From: Burkholderiales bacterium
GTDB taxonomy: Bacteria > Pseudomonadota > Gammaproteobacteria > Burkholderiales > Casimicrobiaceae
Length of the DNA stretch: 7,419 nt
Direction: 5' to 3'
Assembly (NCBI GenBank): GCA_025935435.1
Contig: JAICVH010000108.1
Location: 1-7,419 of the forward strand
A program made the position numbers and the translations under genes. Numbering within the stretch: the stretch's first letter is position 1; every line of letters begins with the position of its first letter. Shown piece after piece: positions 6,153 to 7,419 of the stretch. Below the pieces are notes generated by a model. That model was not told where the DNA came from. It did not search any database and saw only the letters and a program-made list of their open reading frames with translations.

Positions 6153-6169
6153 AGTTCACGAAGCGAACT
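6153..6169. promoter_or_regulatory. Inverted repeat upstream of paaA, possible operator
   Basis: AGTTC and GAACT are perfect complements separated by 7 bases, 68 bases before the paaA start. Phenylacetate operons are usually repressed by a TetR-type (PaaR, in Burkholderia) or GntR-type (PaaX) regulator relieved by phenylacetyl-CoA. This dyad is a candidate operator by position only; it was not matched to a known consensus. Confidence 0.28.
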
Positions 6170-6237
6170 GTGCGCGGCGTTATCATCGCGGAAGCGCGCG
6201 TCAGGCAGCGCACGCAGCCTCATCTCCCGGAGACGCG

Positions 6238-7233
6238 ATGTACGCACAACTGGTGGAAACCGGACTGAAGAAGGTCCAGGACGACGCCGATCTGACGCCC
6301 GACGAGCGCGCGTTTCAGGCCCGGGTCGATGCCGACGTGAAGATCGAGCCGAAGGACTGGATGCCCGAGGCGTACCGGCGCACGCTGGTCCGCCAGATCC
6401 AGCAGCACGCGCATTCGGAGATCGTTGGCATGTTGCCGGAAGGCAACTGGATCACGCGCGCCCCGTCGCTGGCGCGGAAAGCGATCCTGATGGCGAAGGT
6501 GCAGGACGAAGCCGGCCATGGCCTGTACCTGTATTGCGCGGCGGAAACGCTCGGCGTCTCGCGCGACCAGATGATCGCCGACCTGCACGCGGGCAAGGTG
6601 AAGTACTCGTCGATCTTCAATTACCCGACGCTCACGTGGGCAGACATCGGTGCCATCGGCTGGCTCGTCGACGGCGCGGCGATCATGAACCAGATCCCAC
6701 TGTGCCGTTGCAGTTTCGGACCCTACGCGCGCGCGATGATCCGCGTGTGCAAGGAGGAGTCGTTTCATCAGAGACAGGGTTTCGACATCATGCTGACGCT
6801 GTGTCGCGGCACCGCGGCGCAGAAGGCAATGGCGCAGGATGCGCTGAACCGCTGGTGGTGGCCGTCGCTGATGATGTTCGGGCCGTCCGATGCGGAGAGC
6901 GTCCACAGCGCGCAGTCGGCGCGCTGGAAGATCAAGCTGTTGTCCAACGACGAACTACGGCAGCGCTTCGTCGATCAGACGGTGCCGCAGGCGGATTTCC
7001 TCGGCCTGCGCATGCCGGACGACAAGCTCGTGTGGAACGAGGCGCGCGGTCATTACGACTTCGGCGAAATCGACTGGCAGGAATTCCACGACGTCATCAA
7101 GGGCCACGGCCCGTGCAATCGCGACCGGCTGCGCACGCGAATCGCTGCCTGGGAGGAGGGCGCCTGGGTACGCGACGCCGCGATCGCACATGCGCAGAAA
7201 CGCGCGTCGCGCAACGCCAAGCACGCGGCGTAG
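6238..7233 (+). CDS. paaA: 1,2-phenylacetyl-CoA epoxidase catalytic subunit PaaA
   Basis: The 331-residue catalytic subunit of the multicomponent oxygenase that epoxidises the ring of phenylacetyl-CoA, using O2 and electrons from PaaE, in aerobic phenylacetate degradation in the cytoplasm. It is a ferritin-like di-iron protein. The metal-ligand pattern is visible: E61 (HAHSEIVGMLPEGNW), E91-x-x-H94 (VQDEAGHGLYLY) and E174-x-x-H177 (CKEESFHQRQG); D145 in GWLVDGAA is a plausible further ligand. WWWPSLMMFGPSDAES (206-221) and the C-terminal DKLVWNEARGHYDFGEIDW stretch are characteristic of PaaA. It is slightly longer than the E. coli protein (about 309) through extra residues at the ends. The ATG at 6238 is preceded by CGGAGAC with 5 bases between GGAG and the start. 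It is the first gene of the operon; paaB follows after 37 bases. Confidence 0.97.
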   Translation: MYAQLVETGLKKVQDDADLTPDERAFQARVDADVKIEPKDWMPEAYRRTLVRQIQQHAHSEIVGMLPEGNWITRAPSLARKAILMAKVQDEAGHGLYLYCAAETLGVSRDQMIADLHAGKVKYSSIFNYPTLTWADIGAIGWLVDGAAIMNQIPLCRCSFGPYARAMIRVCKEESFHQRQGFDIMLTLCRGTAAQKAMAQDALNRWWWPSLMMFGPSDAESVHSAQSARWKIKLLSNDELRQRFVDQTVPQADFLGLRMPDDKLVWNEARGHYDFGEIDWQEFHDVIKGHGPCNRDRLRTRIAAWEEGAWVRDAAIAHAQKRASRNAKHAA

Positions 7234-7270
7234 TTCGGCGATTCGGGTTTTCGGTGCGAGCGGAGGTCGG

Positions 7271-7419
7271 ATGAGCAGCGAATGGCCGTTGTGGGAAGTG
7301 TTCAGCCGCTCGCAGCATGGGCTCGCGCACAAGCACGTCGGCAGCCTGCACGCGCCCGACGCCGAGATGGCAATCAAGAAGGCGCGCGACGTCTATACGC
7401 GCCGCAATGAAGGCATTTC
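7271..7419 (+). CDS. paaB: 1,2-phenylacetyl-CoA epoxidase subunit PaaB (partial, 3' end missing)
   Basis: The first 49 codons of a gene running off the window. The start, MSSEWPLWEVFSRSQHGLAH, followed by KHVGSLHAPDAEMAIKKARD and VYTRRNEGI, closely matches PaaB, a small subunit (about 95 residues) that helps assemble the PaaA-PaaC epoxidase core. The ATG has a strong GGAGG (7262-7266) 4 bases upstream. It follows paaA by 37 bases in the usual paaABCDE order. No frameshift is seen in the visible part. Confidence 0.95.
   Translation, partial: MSSEWPLWEVFSRSQHGLAHKHVGSLHAPDAEMAIKKARDVYTRRNEGI

Larger units (their letters stand above)
5963..6237 (+). other. Spacer between the importer operon and paaA
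   Basis: No convincing gene lies in these 275 bases. There are several inverted repeats. TGATTGCG (5987-5994) pairs with CGCAATCA (6050-6057). ATCACC (6054-6059) pairs with GGTGAT (6066-6071) around a 6-base loop, and it overlaps the previous arm, so the two pairings exclude each other. GGGA (6062-6065) could pair with TCCC (6075-6078). None is followed by a T-run. The spacer probably holds the end of the importer transcript and the control region of the paa operon. Confidence 0.55.

Noticed and set aside
6144..7274. A plus-strand open frame of 376 codons overlapping paaA in another frame
   Set aside because: PaaA is unambiguous with its metal ligands in frame; the alternative is an Arg/Gly/Pro-rich shadow.

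Overview
The window is high-GC DNA with tightly packed genes. Gene content and protein style suggest a Burkholderiaceae-type betaproteobacterium (Burkholderia or Paraburkholderia). That is inferred from recognised proteins, not from a database search.

Layout from left to right. (1) A complete short-chain dehydrogenase of the YghA type on the minus strand (77-982). (2) A spacer of about 195 bases with two small dyads and a possible extended -10. (3) A plus-strand gene for a BON + LysM protein of the Kbp/YgaU family (1177-1677). A 58-codon GTG-start frame (1674-1850) overlaps its stop by 4 bases and encodes a very acidic peptide with two Asp-run units. A hairpin follows. (4) A four-gene ABC importer operon (2005-5962) in the order ATPase, periplasmic binding protein, permease, permease. 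The gene set is complete and resembles the spermidine/putrescine and iron-type importers, but the substrate cannot be read from sequence. (5) A 275-base spacer with inverted repeats and weak promoter candidates. (6) The start of a phenylacetate degradation operon: complete paaA (6238-7233) and the first 49 codons of paaB (7271 to the window end).

How the genes work together. The ATPase, binding protein and two permeases should form one uptake complex. PaaA and PaaB are subunits of the phenylacetyl-CoA epoxidase, whose remaining genes (paaC, paaD, paaE) would be expected beyond the right edge. Whether the importer is functionally tied to the paa operon is unknown; the spacer makes separate transcription more likely. 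The SDR and Kbp-like genes are divergent and may share control sequences in the spacer.

The least ordinary items are the acidic peptide coupled to kbp, the probable leaderless start of the ABC ATPase gene, and the 10-codon mini-frame linking the two permease genes. No mobile element, tRNA, rRNA or CRISPR array was seen.
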